DNA of 64,000 bases from Orientallactaga sibirica (Eukaryota > Chordata > Mammalia > Rodentia > Dipodidae): contig JAEOAD010001365.1 of the NCBI GenBank assembly GCA_036365145.1, positions 1,572,501 through 1,636,500 on the forward strand. Reading direction: 5' to 3'. Positions 43,106 through 54,346 of this stretch are shown here, one piece after another; within the stretch, counting starts at the first letter, position 1, and every line of letters begins with the position of its first letter. The position numbers and the translations under genes were made by a program. The notes below the pieces were generated by a model. It had not been told where the DNA came from and did no database searches. It worked only from the letters and a program-made list of their open reading frames with translations.

Positions 43106-43450
43106 AAGACAGTCCTTAGTCAATTGTAATAGTTAACAGGTTACCAGGGACCCAGAGTGTCCCCTAGAGGTCATGCTCTGGAAGACATCTGCCCCTGGAA
43201 AAAGACTGTGGCCCTGCTTGGCGCATGACAGAAGCCTGAGGACTGCACATGACATGCCAAAAAATCAAACATGTGGGTAGGATCCTAACTCCTTCCATTT
43301 GCTGGATGAATCAGCTCAGTTGAGAGCCTCGTGGGATCCATAGAGAAACGTTGGTCCCAAGAGTCTTTTATGTCTTTCACCCCTGATCAGATACAGTTCT
43401 TCACTACTGCCTCATATCACACCCTTTTCCTTCCTCGGGAATGTCTGTTT

Positions 43451-43619
43451 TTGTTTTTGTTGTTGTTGTTGTTGTTTTGTTTTTTTGAGGTAGGGTCTCA
43501 CTCTGGTCCAGGCTGACCTGGAATTCACTGTGTAGTCTCAGGGTGGCCTCGAACTCTGGCGATCCTCCTACCTCTGCCTCCCAAGTGCTGGGATTAAAGG
43601 CGTGCACCACCACCCCGGG
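43451..43619 (-). mobile_element. B1 SINE with target duplication
   Basis: (TTG)n/T run, then a complete antisense body; TGTCTGTTT lies on both sides. Confidence 0.9.
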
Positions 43620-44173
43620 CTGTCTGTTTCTTTTTGAGGACTGTGGTGCAATCCGCCCCACCTCTACTGCAGGAACGTCCTTGCCCTCCTCCTCCCGACA
43701 GGATTAGTCACAGTCGCTCCTGCTGACTAATCTTGTGCAGAGCAGGCCCTCCTGGCTCTCTGTCTTTTATTATAATAATTCTTTTGTGTTGCCACCATAT
43801 TTTCAAGGACAATAATCATGAACCACTTGCTGCTGAAAATTAAATACAAGATTTAATGGTAACAATGTTAATGTTCCCACACGCGTGGCCCTCAAGGTCA
43901 TGCTTACCCAAAACTCCGGAGGTCTTACAGCTGATGAACCCCAAACCTTGGGCATGCCCCCTATATGAACTACATGGGGACACTGGCTGACTCCTTTAAT
44001 GAGGCCTATCATAATAATTATGTTGAGACTCATGTTAAAAATCCTATGTTCTAAATGCTCTGTCCAGGTTCATCCAAGCTAGGGTGGAAATAGTTAAAAT
44101 ACAGGTGATAAGCCAGGTATACCAGCCATTACGTGCAAAATCATAAGGTGTTATGATGAAAAAGAGGAGGGAA

Positions 44174-44520
44174 TGTGGTAGAAAAGAAGCTAAAAGATGA
44201 ACTGATTCACTGAGTTACTGTAAGAGTTAACTGCTGAGGGGCTAACGCTTAACTTTGTCAGCAGATGGGAAACCCCAAAGAAGGAACTGTCCAGAAAGGG
44301 CTCAAGGGAGGATAAGAAGGGAAGGCAGTTCAGGCTAAAACAAAGTCAAATGGAGTTCGTTGTTAAGGTGACCCGATACAGAAATGATTGATATGCAAAT
44401 TGTCACATCTTGTTTGTTCACTTACCCCTCCCCTTGGCTATGAAAACTATTAAAATGCTGGGGCGTCAAAGCTTCTTTGGAGGGCTACCTCAAGCTCTTT
44501 GGCACCTCTACTTTCACTCA
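44174..44520 (+). mobile_element. LTR (U3-R) of the endogenous retrovirus
   Basis: TGTGGTAGAAAAGAAGC start. 'cttacccctccccttggc' precedes a TATA-like ACTATTAAAATG. It ends before U5. An inverted relative at 46376-46795 retains AATAAA and U5. Confidence 0.7.
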
Positions 44521-44564
44521 AAAAAAAAAAAAAAAAGTTCTTCACGTTAGAAATGCCTTTACCA

Positions 44565-44948
44565 CACTGTGATGGTCAGTCTTCATGGTCAGCTTGACTG
44601 GACTTAGAATCACGTAGGAGACACACCTCTGAACACGTCTGTGAGGGTGTTTCCAGGGAGGTTTAACTCCCTGGAAGACGGAAGACTCACCCTGAATGGG
44701 GGTAATGCCCTTCCATGGGCTAGGATCACAGACTGAATAAAACACAGGAAGTGAGCTAAGCATCAGCGCTCATTGCTCTCTGCTTCCTGGCTGCAGACAT
44801 AACCTAACCAGCCGCCCAGCACTCCTACTGGCAAGCTTCCCCACCATAATGGACTGTGATCCCAAACCATGAGCCAAAATAAACCTACATCCTAAAGATA
44901 ATTCAGTCAAGTATTTTGTCACAGAAACAAAAAAAGTAGCTAATTCAC
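44565..44948 (+). mobile_element. Old MaLR-like LTR
   Basis: 'gtgatggtcagtcttcatgg' to 'aaaaaaagtagctaattc'; the most complete copy of this family in the window. Confidence 0.55.
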
Positions 44949-45394
44949 CAATCCTCATGTATTTTATTGATATTGGACTGAGGGTGGAGTCTAGGTTGGC
45001 CACAAGTTTTCTTGAGGAGGGAAAGGCATTGCCATATAGCCTTTCAGCCAGCTCCCAGCCTTCTGGAAAATTCCCAAGTCATTCGGTTTCTGTTCTTTGA
45101 ATGCTGCCTGATCTTCCTCTCTGGAAGCTCGAGGCTCCTTTCCTTCTGCAGAAGAATAAAAATTCCGCCCGCTGTGCTAGAACAGTCTTGAACCACAAAG
45201 AGACACTCTCTGGCTTGGAGACTCTCTTGACGGTCTCCTTGCCTTCGTTTCTGCTCTTTTCTTTTTCTGGAACTCCAAATATCTGAGGAGTAGCGCACTT
45301 CCTACACTGTCCCTCTCATTTCCCCTTGTCTCCCATTTTCCACTTCAATTACTTGCTTTCTGTGAGATCTCCACCTCTTCTATTTAATTTTTCA
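44949..45394. other. Unassigned sequence
   Basis: No gene or repeat recognised. Confidence 0.35.
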
Positions 45395-45610
45395 TTTTTA
45401 TTACCTTTTTTGACAGAGAGAGAGAGAGAGAATGGGCCTCTCAGCCACTGTGAGAGATCTCCAGGTGTGTGCGCTGCCTTGTGGGAAAGTGCAGCCTTGT
45501 GCTCTTGCATCACTTTTTGTGTCTGGCTAAACATGGGACCTGAGATTGGAACTGGCCTTCTCAGGCTTGGCAGGCAGGCTCCTTAACTGCCAAGCCATCA
45601 CTCCAGCCCT
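45395..45610 (-). mobile_element. B2-like SINE, longer subfamily
   Basis: 'gggaaagtgcagccttgtgc' middle and CCATCACTCCAGCCC end. Confidence 0.9.
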
Positions 45611-45865
45611 TTGTTACCGTTTTTAATGCCCAAGTACTTTTTATTCCTTTCACAGCATCTTGATCTTATCTCATGGTTAAAATGTTCCCTCCGCTGTCAT
45701 TGAGCAACCATCCTCTGCTTTCTCTCCCCTTTGGTGGCGTCTGCCCTTTGTGTTATGAACTGACATCAGACATCTGTCCTCAGTCCTTGGCTACATGCTC
45801 ATCGTGAAGATAAGGAGAGGGACGGTTTTAATGTACACGGAAAGTACATGAAGGTTGGTTAGTTG

Positions 45866-45975
45866 GCATGGTGGCACACCCATGCAACGTCAGCACTCAG
45901 GAGGCTGTGGGAAGAGGAATGTGACTTTGAGGCCAGCTCCTTCCAGTCAGGGCTGCACACCTCGGGAAGAAAAAG
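45866..45975 (+). mobile_element. Diverged B1 fragment
   Basis: 'ggcatggtggcacacccatg' start. Confidence 0.55.
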
Positions 45976-46139
45976 AGGTTATCTGCAGTTAATGTGACGT
46001 ATATGAAACTTGCTTTAAAAAGTCAAAAAGGAAAAAACTGAGAAGCAATGGATGAAGCAAATATGACCCAAAAAAAAAAAAAAGGTTGGTTCTGGGTGAT
46101 TGATAGATCAGGACCTACTGTACCATTCCCTCTACTTGT

Positions 46140-46905
46140 ATCTGTTTGGTGTGTGCACCTAGTGCACATGCATGCAGAGGCCAGAGTAGAATGTGGGATG
46201 ACTTCCTCTCTCTCTCTCTTCTACGCTGTTTCCTTGAGACAGAGTCCTGGACTGATCCTGGAGCTGCTGTTTTTAGTTGGACTGGCTTGACCAGTGAGCT
46301 CCAGCCATGTTCCTGTCTCTGTTGCTCCCCACCTGCCCACCACATAAGTAGGGTTGCAGATGTGCGTGACCATACTGTTGCAGAGATTCTCTGGAAAGTT
46401 CACTCCAATGCCAGTATAAATGAAAGTAGAGGAGTTTATTTACCCGGGGCCAAAGAGCTTGAGACAGGCCTCCAAAGAAGCTCTGACCCCAAGCTGAGAT
46501 TTTATTTTTATTTTATAGTTTTCATAGCCAAGGGGAGGGGTAAGTGAGCAAACAAGATGTGACCATTTGCAGATCAATCATTTCTGTAGTCAGGCCACCC
46601 TAACAGTGCCCTCCATTTTACTTTGTTTTAGCCTAAAGCGTCTTTCTTTCTTACTGGCCCTCTGGGCCCTTTCTGGACAGTTCGCTCTTTGAGATTTTTC
46701 CATCTGCTGACAAGGTAAGTTTAGCTCCTCAGCAATTCAGTGTTACAGGAACTCAGTGAATCAGTCTCACCTTTCACTTCCTTTCTATGGCACCACGCAG
46801 CTTTTACATGGGTGCTAGGGACCAAACGCAGCAACACAAGCTCCCAGGCCTTGACGCTTGTGAGGCAAATACTCTAACCCACCGAGCCAGTGCCCTGGCC
46901 CTCCC
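46140..46905 (-). mobile_element. B4A-like composite SINE interrupted by an LTR
   Basis: The CA-rich and B1-like part ends at 46375. The tRNA-like part ('acatgggtgctagggacc' to 'gagccagtgccctggccc') resumes after the LTR. Confidence 0.6.
46376..46795 (-). mobile_element. Solo-type LTR, inverted relative of 44174-44520
   Basis: Reading the minus strand: 'cttacccctccccttggc', ACTATAAAATAA, then GGTAAATAAACTCC and a U5 of about 60 bases ending near CTGCAACA. No internal retroviral sequence adjoins it. Confidence 0.75.
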
Positions 46906-47029
46906 TCTATTTTTGATCCTATTTGGAAGCAGTCACAACATGGCTGCAGAAGCCTGAGGGTCTGAGAGGAGCAGTCCCAGTAGAACGTGTTTGTCAGCAG
47001 GCTCTGGTTCCAGAGGGCTGTTGGACTGA

Positions 47030-47580
47030 GTCTGTTTGTTTCTTCTGCATGGCTGTGAGCAAATACCTGCAGGAAACGACTTAAAGGAGGAAAGATTTGT
47101 TTGGCTCATAGTTTTGCTGGTCAGTCCATGGTGGCGCAGTCTGCCTGCCTATGGCAACAGGAGCCTGATATGGATGGAGCTCTTCATCGTTGTGGAACAG
47201 CATTGAAAGAGTAGGGCCAGGGCTGGAGGGATGGCATAGCGGTTAAGGCACTTGCCTGCAAAGCCAAAGGACCCAGGTTCTATTCCCCAGGACCCACGTT
47301 AGCCAGATGTACAAGGGGGTGCACCCTTCTGGAGTTCGTTTGCAGTGGCTGGAGGCCCTGGTGTGCCCACTCTCTCTCTCTCTCCCCCTCTTTCTCGGTC
47401 AATAAATAAATTAAAAAGAGTAGGGCCAGGTTCTAACCTTCAACCAGCCGCCTGGTGACCTACTTCAGGAAGCCAGGCCCCTCCTAGTGGCACCACTGCC
47501 TCCAAAGCAGCACCACCTGCTAGGAATGAGCGTTCGGCACGCGAGCCCACGGGGACGTTTCAAACCAGAGCAGAGGCCCC
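47030..47580 (-). mobile_element. Antisense MaLR-type LTR split by a SINE
   Basis: 'aaatacctgcaggaaacgac' at the left; 'ggtgacctacttcaggaag' and 'ggggacgtttcaaac' after the SINE. Confidence 0.55.
47221..47414 (+). mobile_element. B2-like SINE with target duplication
   Basis: AAAGAGTAGGGCCAG at 47206-47220 and 47415-47429. Confidence 0.95.
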
Positions 47581-48200
47581 AGTTCCCTTCAGCTGTGGGC
47601 TGGAGACCTCCCGCAGCTCCCTGCCATGACAGTTCACGGCCTTGTAGCCGATGCCCACCAGAGCAAGAAAGCGAGCGAGAAGGGAAGGACAGATGATGGC
47701 ACACGCTTCTCATCGGCCCATTCTTCAAGGTGACTTGTCACCATTTCTGCTCAGCATCTTCTCAGAGGGAGAGAGGATTGCAGCAGAGTGTGAACAGCAC
47801 AAGTGGGGATCATGGGGCATCTGGAGGCTGCCTTCCAGACCTGACCTGGTACGGGAGGCTGTGAGCGCGGGTTAGGCTTCTCTGGAGCCTGATTCAACTG
47901 GATCATCGAGTTGGGGGAGCTCAGATGTACTTGAAATTTTTCTTCTTGGGCTGATGAGACTTTTCTAGAAAGTAGTCTTGCAGTCGGTCTGCTGAAGAGG
48001 GAGAAGTGAGATTGCCAATAGTTCAGGAGCCAGATGAAGAAGCCAGCAGCCATCCCCTTGATCTCCTCCTCCAGCAGTGCCCGGGTTTTCCTGTTCCCAA
48101 GCCGCTGTGCCTCCCTCTCCAGGGTGTGAAGCTCAGCTCAGGTCCGCCTCCGGGGAGTGGGAGGTGCCCGGGCACCACGAGGTTGGGGGAGAGGTTGGAG
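47581..48200. other. Unassigned sequence
   Basis: No gene or repeat recognised. Confidence 0.35.
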
Positions 48201-48204
48201 ATTT

Positions 48205-48515
48205 GTCTAAGTTACTTTTCTGGTCACTGTGACCAAACAGAAGCAACCTGAGGGAGGATTTATCCTGACTCGGGGTTCAAGGGATACCATCGGTCGTGGA
48301 AGGGAAGGCAAAGTGGCTAGGGACCCATCTGTCCTCTCGCTAGTGACAGGAGCTTGTCGCGTGGCTCACTCCAGCTCAGCAGGCCAGAAGGCAGACAGAG
48401 CTCCAGCTGGAAGCAAGGCCGGTTATCATCCCTAAAGCCCACACCCTAGTGACCCACTTCCTCCAGCGAGGTCACCTCCTGAAGGCTCCCCGATTCTTTC
48501 AAATAAACTTTCAAC
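48205..48515 (-). mobile_element. Antisense MaLR-type LTR
   Basis: 'gtcactgtgaccaaacagaa' and 'agtgacccacttcctccagc' in the expected order and spacing. Confidence 0.5.
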
Positions 48516-49235
48516 CAGTGTCCCCCTGTTAGCTTGGCTTTGCCCCCATTCCCAGTGTACCTGTCACCTCTAGCTCCTGAGACCCCCCTGGGGGGGCTCC
48601 GCAGTAGAATCTTGGTCCCTGCCTGGCTTCTTCTTCCCCACCCCCCACCGCTGGTTTACAGTTCAAGTTCAGGTCTGCTGTGTGTTATCTGTCACTCACT
48701 CATCTGCTTCCCAGCTGCCGAGATTTAGGTGACATTGATTGCATTGTCTCAAAGACCCTGGGTTTATGGGTGCTCCTTTCTGGACGATTTTCTTGCTGTC
48801 CTTGTGTGACTTTAGGAGGCGGCGGCAGCACAGTATGTATTCGATCCACTGGGAGTGACTTCAAGCACTTTTTCTTTGTTGGTTACGGTCGCAGGGAACA
48901 TGGCCCCCAGGGCTCGTGGGTTTCGCGCATTTGGCCCCTTGCTGCTCGTGCTCTTTGGGAGATTGTGGGGCTGTGCTGGAGGAAGGGGGTCGCTGGCAGG
49001 AGGGGCAGGAGGGTGAGCCTCAAGGTATATAGTCTGACCACACTTCCCGTCCTCTGCAATAGGGGTAAGTCACTGCTGCACGCTCCTACTGCCGCCTCCC
49101 TCCTCACCATGCTGGACTGAATCACCTCAAGCTGGGAGCCAAAGGAAGGTCCCTCTGAAGTTGCTTCCTGACAGGCATTAAGTCATGACCATGAAGAACT
49201 TCACTAACACACACCTGGTTTTGTTGTCTTTTACT
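48516..49235. other. Unassigned sequence
   Basis: A 146-codon frame at 48680-49120 lacks any recognised family; no gene is called. Confidence 0.35.
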
Positions 49236-49239
49236 GGTT

Positions 49240-49459
49240 TTTAATGTTTTTATTTATTTGAGAGAGAGAAAGAGGCAGAGGGAGAGAGGGCAGAGAAAGA
49301 GAGAGAGAATGGGCACACCAGGGCCTCCAGCCACTGCAAACAAACTCCAGATGCATGCGCCACCTTGTGCATCTGACTTACATGGGTCCTGGGGAATTGA
49401 ACCTGGGTCCCTTGGCTTTGCCGGCAAGTGCCTTAACTGCTAAGCCATCTCTCCAGCCT
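49240..49459 (-). mobile_element. B2-like SINE
   Basis: 'tttatttatttgagagagag' to CATCTCTCCAGCC. Confidence 0.92.
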
Positions 49460-49721
49460 TTCATTTACTGGATTTTGTCCGTCTTCTCTTGAGCATCAGT
49501 TTCTAAACCATTTGGTCTGTTTTTTCACTACCGTGTCTCGAGAGCTTGACAGAGAACAGGAATTAAGCAGATAAGCGCGTCGGCTTGTTGGAGAGGGCCC
49601 TGTTTCTCACACCCAGAGCAGGCCGGTGGCAGACTCATGTCCCCTGACTTGCCATACAGTGTATGAGGTGTGGGTGACTTCCCTAATGACCACTAATAGG
49701 TTAAAAAGTGCTTTACCAAGG

Positions 49722-49855
49722 CTGGGTGTGCTGCTGTTTGCCCTTATTCACAGCACTTAGGGCAGAGGTAGGAGGATCACTGTGAGTTCAAGGCCAGCCT
49801 GGGCTACAGAGTGAGTTCCAGGTCAGTCAAGACTGGAATGAGACCCTACTTCAAA

Positions 49856-49856
<1 letters not shown>
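49722..49856 (+). mobile_element. B1 SINE
   Basis: 'ggctgggtgtgctgctgttt' start; the tail expanded into the neighbouring GAAA tract. Confidence 0.8.
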
Positions 49857-49906
<50 letters not shown>

Positions 49907-49988
49907 GGAAAGAGAGAGAGAAAGAGAGAGAGGAAGGAAGGAAGGAAGGAAGGAAGGAAGGAAGGAAGGAAGGAAGAAGGAAAAAGAA
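49853..49988. repeat. (GAAA)n/(GGAA)n tract
   Basis: Grown from the A-rich tail of the B1. Confidence 0.95.
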
Positions 49989-50106
49989 AAAGTGCTTTAC
50001 ATATTACGAAGTAATTTCAGTAGTTTCTTATCTCGTTGGATTCTGACAATAGCTCATGGGGCAGATAGGAAAACTGTTACTGGTGGCCCTAATACAGTAA
50101 CTATCT

Positions 50107-50425
50107 TGAATTGAGCTGGAGAGATAGCTTAGTAGTTAAAAGCACTTGTTTGTAGGGCTGGAGAGATGGCTTAGCGGTTAAGGTGCCTGCCTGCTAAGCC
50201 GAAGAACCCAGTTCCAATCTCCAGGTCCCACGTTTAGCCAGATGCAAAGTGACGCAAGGGCGCAATGTCACACTTGACCACAAGGGGGCGCACACATCTG
50301 AATTTCGTTCACAGCAGCTGAAACTGCTGGAGCGCCCATTCTCTGTCTCCTTCTCCCTCTCTGTCTGTCTCTCTGTCTCTCCAAAAATAAATAAAATAAT
50401 TTTAAAAATTAAAATAAATAAATAA
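50107..50425 (+). mobile_element. B2-like SINE inserted next to a SINE head
   Basis: A 45-base SINE head ('gagctggagagatagcttag') is cut by a complete longer-subfamily copy starting at 50157. Confidence 0.85.
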
Positions 50426-50723
50426 ATCACCATACCTATTCCTCCCAGCATCTCCTGCGAAGATGGGACATTTAAGCTTGCCCCCTCACAGAGGAAGGGA
50501 CCTCTAGGATCCACTTTCTTATAAAGAGGGACACCTAGGGCCTTTGAGGAGAGATATCTGAGTTGACATGGTTGTCACAGGCCAAAGAAGAAAGGTGGGA
50601 AGCTGATCAGTAACGCTAGGAAAGAAGCTAGTTCTGGGGGGGAGGTGGGTCGGGGCAGAAGTTCTGGAGAAGGAGGGGCCAAATCCCAGAACGGAAGAGC
50701 TGAGCATGTAAATCCCCCCCCCC
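50426..50723. other. Unassigned sequence
   Basis: Nothing recognised except a C11 run at its right edge. Confidence 0.35.
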
Positions 50724-50840
50724 CAAGCTGACCTGGAATTCACTATGTAGTCTCAGGGTGGCCTGGAATTCACGGCAATCATCCTACCTCTGCCTCCCAA
50801 GGGCTGGGATTAAAAATGTGCACCACCACGCCCTGCAAAT
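50724..50840 (-). mobile_element. B1 SINE, truncated
   Basis: The C run replaces the expected T tail and 3' end. Confidence 0.8.
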
Positions 50841-50861
50841 TCCCCTTCTTAAAAAAGGAAT

Positions 50862-51087
50862 AGGGCTGGAGAGATGGTTTAGTGGTCAAGGCGCTTGCCT
50901 GCAAAGCCTAAGGACTCCTTTTCAAATCCTCCAGATCCCATTTAGCCAGACACAACAGTGACGCAAGTATGCAATGTCACACATGCCCACAAGGGGGTGC
51001 ACCTGTCTGGAGTTCATTCACTGGCTCAAAGACCCTGGAGCACCCATCCTCTCTCTCTGACTGTCTCCAAAAAAAAAAAAAAAAAAG
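50862..51087 (+). mobile_element. B2-like SINE, longer subfamily
   Basis: 'gggctggagagatggtttag' to an 18-base A run. Confidence 0.9.
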
Positions 51088-51207
51088 ATCTAAAGGCAGG
51101 ACAATTGTGAGTTCAAGGCCTGCCTGTATTGCACAATGAGAAAAAATTTTAAAAATCTAAACATCAGGGTCTGTGAAACAATGAAGTGAATTTCTAAGAA
51201 CTAGATC

Positions 51208-51416
51208 CCAGGCTGAAGACATGGCTCAGTGGTTAAAGGAGCTTGCTTGCAAAGCCCGACAGCCTAGGTTCAATTCCCCAGTACCCATATAAAGCCAGAT
51301 GCACAATGTGGCACACACATGTAGAGTTTTTTTGCAATGGCAGGAGGCCCTGATGTACCCATACTGACATTCTCTCTCTTGCTTGCTCAAATAAAATGCT
51401 AATAATTTTTAAAAGA
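51208..51416 (+). mobile_element. B2-like SINE
   Basis: 'ggctgaagacatggctcagt' start. Confidence 0.88.
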
Positions 51417-51424
51417 ACTGATCT

Positions 51425-51478
51425 CGGTCACTGTGAGTTCAAGGCCACCCTGAGACTACATAGTGAATTCCAGGTCAG
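51425..51478 (+). mobile_element. B1 fragment fused to a SINE
   Basis: 'gaattccaggtcagg' runs directly into 'cttagtggttaaggc' of the next SINE; both ends are missing at the junction. Confidence 0.7.
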
Positions 51479-51657
51479 GCTTAGTGGTTAAGGCACTTGC
51501 CTGCGAAGCCTAAGAACACATGTTCAAATCTCCAGGTCCCACGTAAGCCAGATACACAGTGACATAAGTGAGCAATGTTGCACATGAGCACAAGGGGCCA
51601 CATGCACCTGGACTTAGTCTGCAGCAGCTGAAGTTCCTGTCATGCCCATATGCCCAT

Positions 51658-51714
<57 letters not shown>

Positions 51715-51735
51715 TTAAAAAAATAAAAATAAAAA
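51479..51735 (+). mobile_element. B2-like SINE with long (CT)n
   Basis: 5'-truncated; the CT run spans about 51661-51709. Confidence 0.88.
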
Positions 51736-51767
51736 GAACAGATCTCACCTCAAAAACAAAAAAGCTA

Positions 51768-51925
51768 GCCAGGCATGGTGGGGCACACCTTTAATCCCAG
51801 CACTTGGGAAGCAGAGGTAGGAGGATTGCTGTGAGTTTGAGGCCAGCCTGGGCCTAACCCTACCTCAAAAAAAGGCCACCCTGAAACTACATAGGGAATG
51901 CCAAAACAAAACCCAAAAAAAAGAA
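51768..51925 (+). mobile_element. B1 SINE, scrambled 3' half
   Basis: 'cctacctcaaaaaaaggcc' is followed by 'accctgaaactacatagg', which normally lies upstream. Confidence 0.75.
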
Positions 51926-52230
51926 TAGCTCTCATCCAGCTTGCTTAGAGTCCGGGCCAGCCTGGGCCTTGGGCATGTTACTCAGGTGAGAGGGACAAGC
52001 TGTGACCTCAGGAGTCACAACTGAGGACAGAGGTCACTTTCTTTGCACTGCTTGCTGTCCTCTGTGGACTCTGCCTGCCACCTCCTGGGCAGAGAGGCTA
52101 CTACCTGCTCCACAGCCTCGAGGCCCAGGTACCACTCAGGCTGGGCTCTGGGGCTCATATCCGGCCACAGACCAGCTTGGAAGCAGAGACTAAGGGAAGC
52201 AGGGTTAGCAAAGGGTCCCCTCCTTAACCC
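51926..52230. other. Unassigned sequence
   Basis: Nothing recognised. Confidence 0.3.
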
Positions 52231-52470
52231 TGCATCAAACCATGAGGAGTCATGGAACAAAGGTTAGAGTGAGGGACACCCAAAGACCCATGGACTAAAA
52301 GCTTGATCATTAGCCTGTGCTGCTATTGGAGGTGGTAGAACCTTTATGACACGAGGCCCTGCACCACATACCCCTGCTATGACATGGACTGACATACCCA
52401 AAACTGTCAGCCAAAATAAACCTTGTCTCTTCAATTTTATTACAATGAGGGAAAGCTGACTGACACATTC
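52231..52470 (+). mobile_element. Old MaLR-type LTR 3' part
   Basis: 'cagccaaaataaaccttgtc' and 'agctgactgacacattc'. Confidence 0.45.
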
Positions 52471-52927
52471 AGTGTGGAAAGAGGCTCAAGACACCCTACT
52501 ATGAAGCAGTCACAGAACAACATAAAGAAAGTTCTGTCTATGTTGCTAAAATAAGCCTATCAGATAACAGCAGCTGAGTGTTCACCTGACCTGGTTCAGT
52601 GTAAGTCCAGAGCGGACCCTCTGCTCATGCTGCCCAGTGACGCTACCAAAGGAGTGGCCGTGGCCTTTCATAGCAAGAGAAGAGACTTAAAATGACTGGT
52701 GACCAACTTTCCAACTAGCTGACAGCAGACAAGCGGCAGGGATGGGATTCAAACCTGGATCTTTGTGACTCTGTAGTCTAAGTTCCATAGTGTTTAGGGT
52801 TTGTTTGTTTGTTTTCCAATGAGCACATATTCTTTCCTTTTGAAATGTACTGTCACAAGAATGTTACTTCAGACAACAGAGGTAGACTCCTCAAGGAAGC
52901 CTTCCTAGTTTTACTTCTTAAAAAAAT
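52471..52927. other. Unassigned sequence
   Basis: No gene or repeat recognised. Confidence 0.35.
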
Positions 52928-53085
52928 TTTTTTTTCTTTGGTTTTTCAAGGTAGAGTTTCACTGTAGCCCAAGCTGACCTAGAATTCACTATGTAGTCTC
53001 AGGGTGGCCTTGAACTCACAGCGATCCTCCTACCTCTGCCTCCCAAGTGCTGGGATTAAAGATGTGTGCTACCATGCCCAGCTTT
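52928..53085 (-). mobile_element. B1 SINE
   Basis: Complete antisense body ending 'accatgcccagc'. Confidence 0.9.
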
Positions 53086-53094
53086 TTTTATTTT

Positions 53095-53270
53095 TTGTAA
53101 CTTTTAAAATTTTTATTTATTTATTTGCAAGCAGAGAGAGAAAGAAGAGACACAGATAGAGAAAGAATGGGCACACTGCAAAGAAGGCGCATGTCTAGCA
53201 TCTGGCTGGGAATCAAACCTGGGTCCGAAGAACAAATGCCTTAATCACTAAGCCGTCTCTCCAGCCCCTT
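53095..53270 (-). mobile_element. B2-like SINE, internal deletion
   Basis: The 'ccactgcaaacgaactccag' segment is shortened to 'cactgcaaagaagg'. Confidence 0.85.
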
Positions 53271-53335
53271 AAAAATTATTCTTAACATAACTGCTTACTG
53301 TCGCACATGGTGTGCTCTGGTATACACAGCTCTTT

Positions 53336-53502
53336 TGTTTGTTTGTTTGTTTTTGTTTGTTTTTTGAGGTAGGGCCTCACTCTAGCCCAGGCTGACCTGG
53401 AGCTCACTATGTAGTCTCAGACTGCCTCCAACTCACAATGATCCTTCTACCTCTGCCTCCTGAGTGTTAGGATTAAAGGCGTGCGCCACCACGTCTGGCC
53501 CT
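53336..53502 (-). mobile_element. B1 SINE
   Basis: (TTTG)n tail and a complete antisense body; 'ctatacacagc' appears near both ends. Confidence 0.9.
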
Positions 53503-53597
53503 ATACACAGCATTATGCCAGAAAATTCCACTTCTAGGAAGAAAACATGCTGACAATCATCTGGCTCTGTTGTGGCAGGATTCCATCTTTCATTCTT

Positions 53598-53764
53598 TTC
53601 TTTTGTTGTTGTTGTTTGTTTGTTTTTCAAGGTAGGGTCTCACTCTAGCCCACGCTGACCTGAAATTCATTCTGTAGTCTCATGGTGGCCTTGAACTCAT
53701 GGCAATCCTCTTACCTCTGCCTCCCAAGTGCTGGGATTAAGTGTGTGCCACCATGCCCAGCTAG
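53598..53764 (-). mobile_element. B1 SINE with target duplication
   Basis: GGATTCCATCTTTCAT lies on both sides (about 53579 and 53764). Confidence 0.92.
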
Positions 53765-53784
53765 GATTCCATCTTTCATGTGAT

Positions 53785-54078
53785 ACAGGTCCTGATAGTT
53801 TATATGTGTCAATTTGACAGGACCTAGAGTGACCTGGGAAGTCAACCTCTGGGCATGCCTGGGAGGAGTCATCTTCATGTGGTTAACTGAGGTGGGAAGA
53901 CTCTAGATAACCTCAACTATGGGCAGCACCATTCCCTGGACTGGGTCCTTGACTGTATAAAGGGAGAGCTGGCTGAGCAGCAGTGTTCTTCACTCTCTGC
54001 TTCCTCACTGTGGACGAAATGTGACCAGCTGCCTAACGTTCCTACTGCTATGCCTTCCCCACCATGATAGACTAAAAA
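53785..54078 (+). mobile_element. Old MaLR-like LTR
   Basis: 'tgtcaatttgacaggaccta' to 'ccaccatgatagactaaa'; 3' end removed by the next SINE. Confidence 0.5.
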
Positions 54079-54085
54079 GTAACGA

Positions 54086-54251
54086 GGGCTGGAGAGATGG
54101 CTTATTGGTAAAGGCACTTGCCTGTGAAGCCTAAGGACCCAGGTTTGATCCCCAGTACCCATGTAAGCCAGATGCACGAGGTGACACATGCGTCTTGAAT
54201 TCATTTGCAGTGGTTGGAGGCCCTGTCATGTCCATTCTCTCTCTGTCTCAA

Positions 54252-54302
<51 letters not shown>

Positions 54303-54305
54303 ATG
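54086..54305 (+). mobile_element. B2-like SINE with (AAAT)n tail
   Basis: The tail has grown to about 14 AAAT repeats. Confidence 0.92.
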
Positions 54306-54346
54306 TAACTAGTACATGGTCTTATGGATACAAGAATTACTACTAC

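Larger units (their letters stand above)
43405..44535 (+). mobile_element. Endogenous retrovirus 3' end with poly(A) tail
   Basis: A defective fragment. A short env-like C-terminal frame ends at TAA 44144-44146 with a VYQPL tail motif typical of gammaretrovirus-like transmembrane subunits. AAAAAGAGGAGGGA follows as the polypurine tract, and the LTR starts at 44174. The element stops at a 16-base A run, and AGTTCTTCAC flanks it (43395-43404 and 44536-44545). The left boundary depends on that 10-base duplication. A B1 lies inside. Confidence 0.55.

Noticed and set aside
48680..49120. 146-codon + frame
   Set aside because: No recognised family and no supporting signals; consistent with chance in GC-rich sequence.
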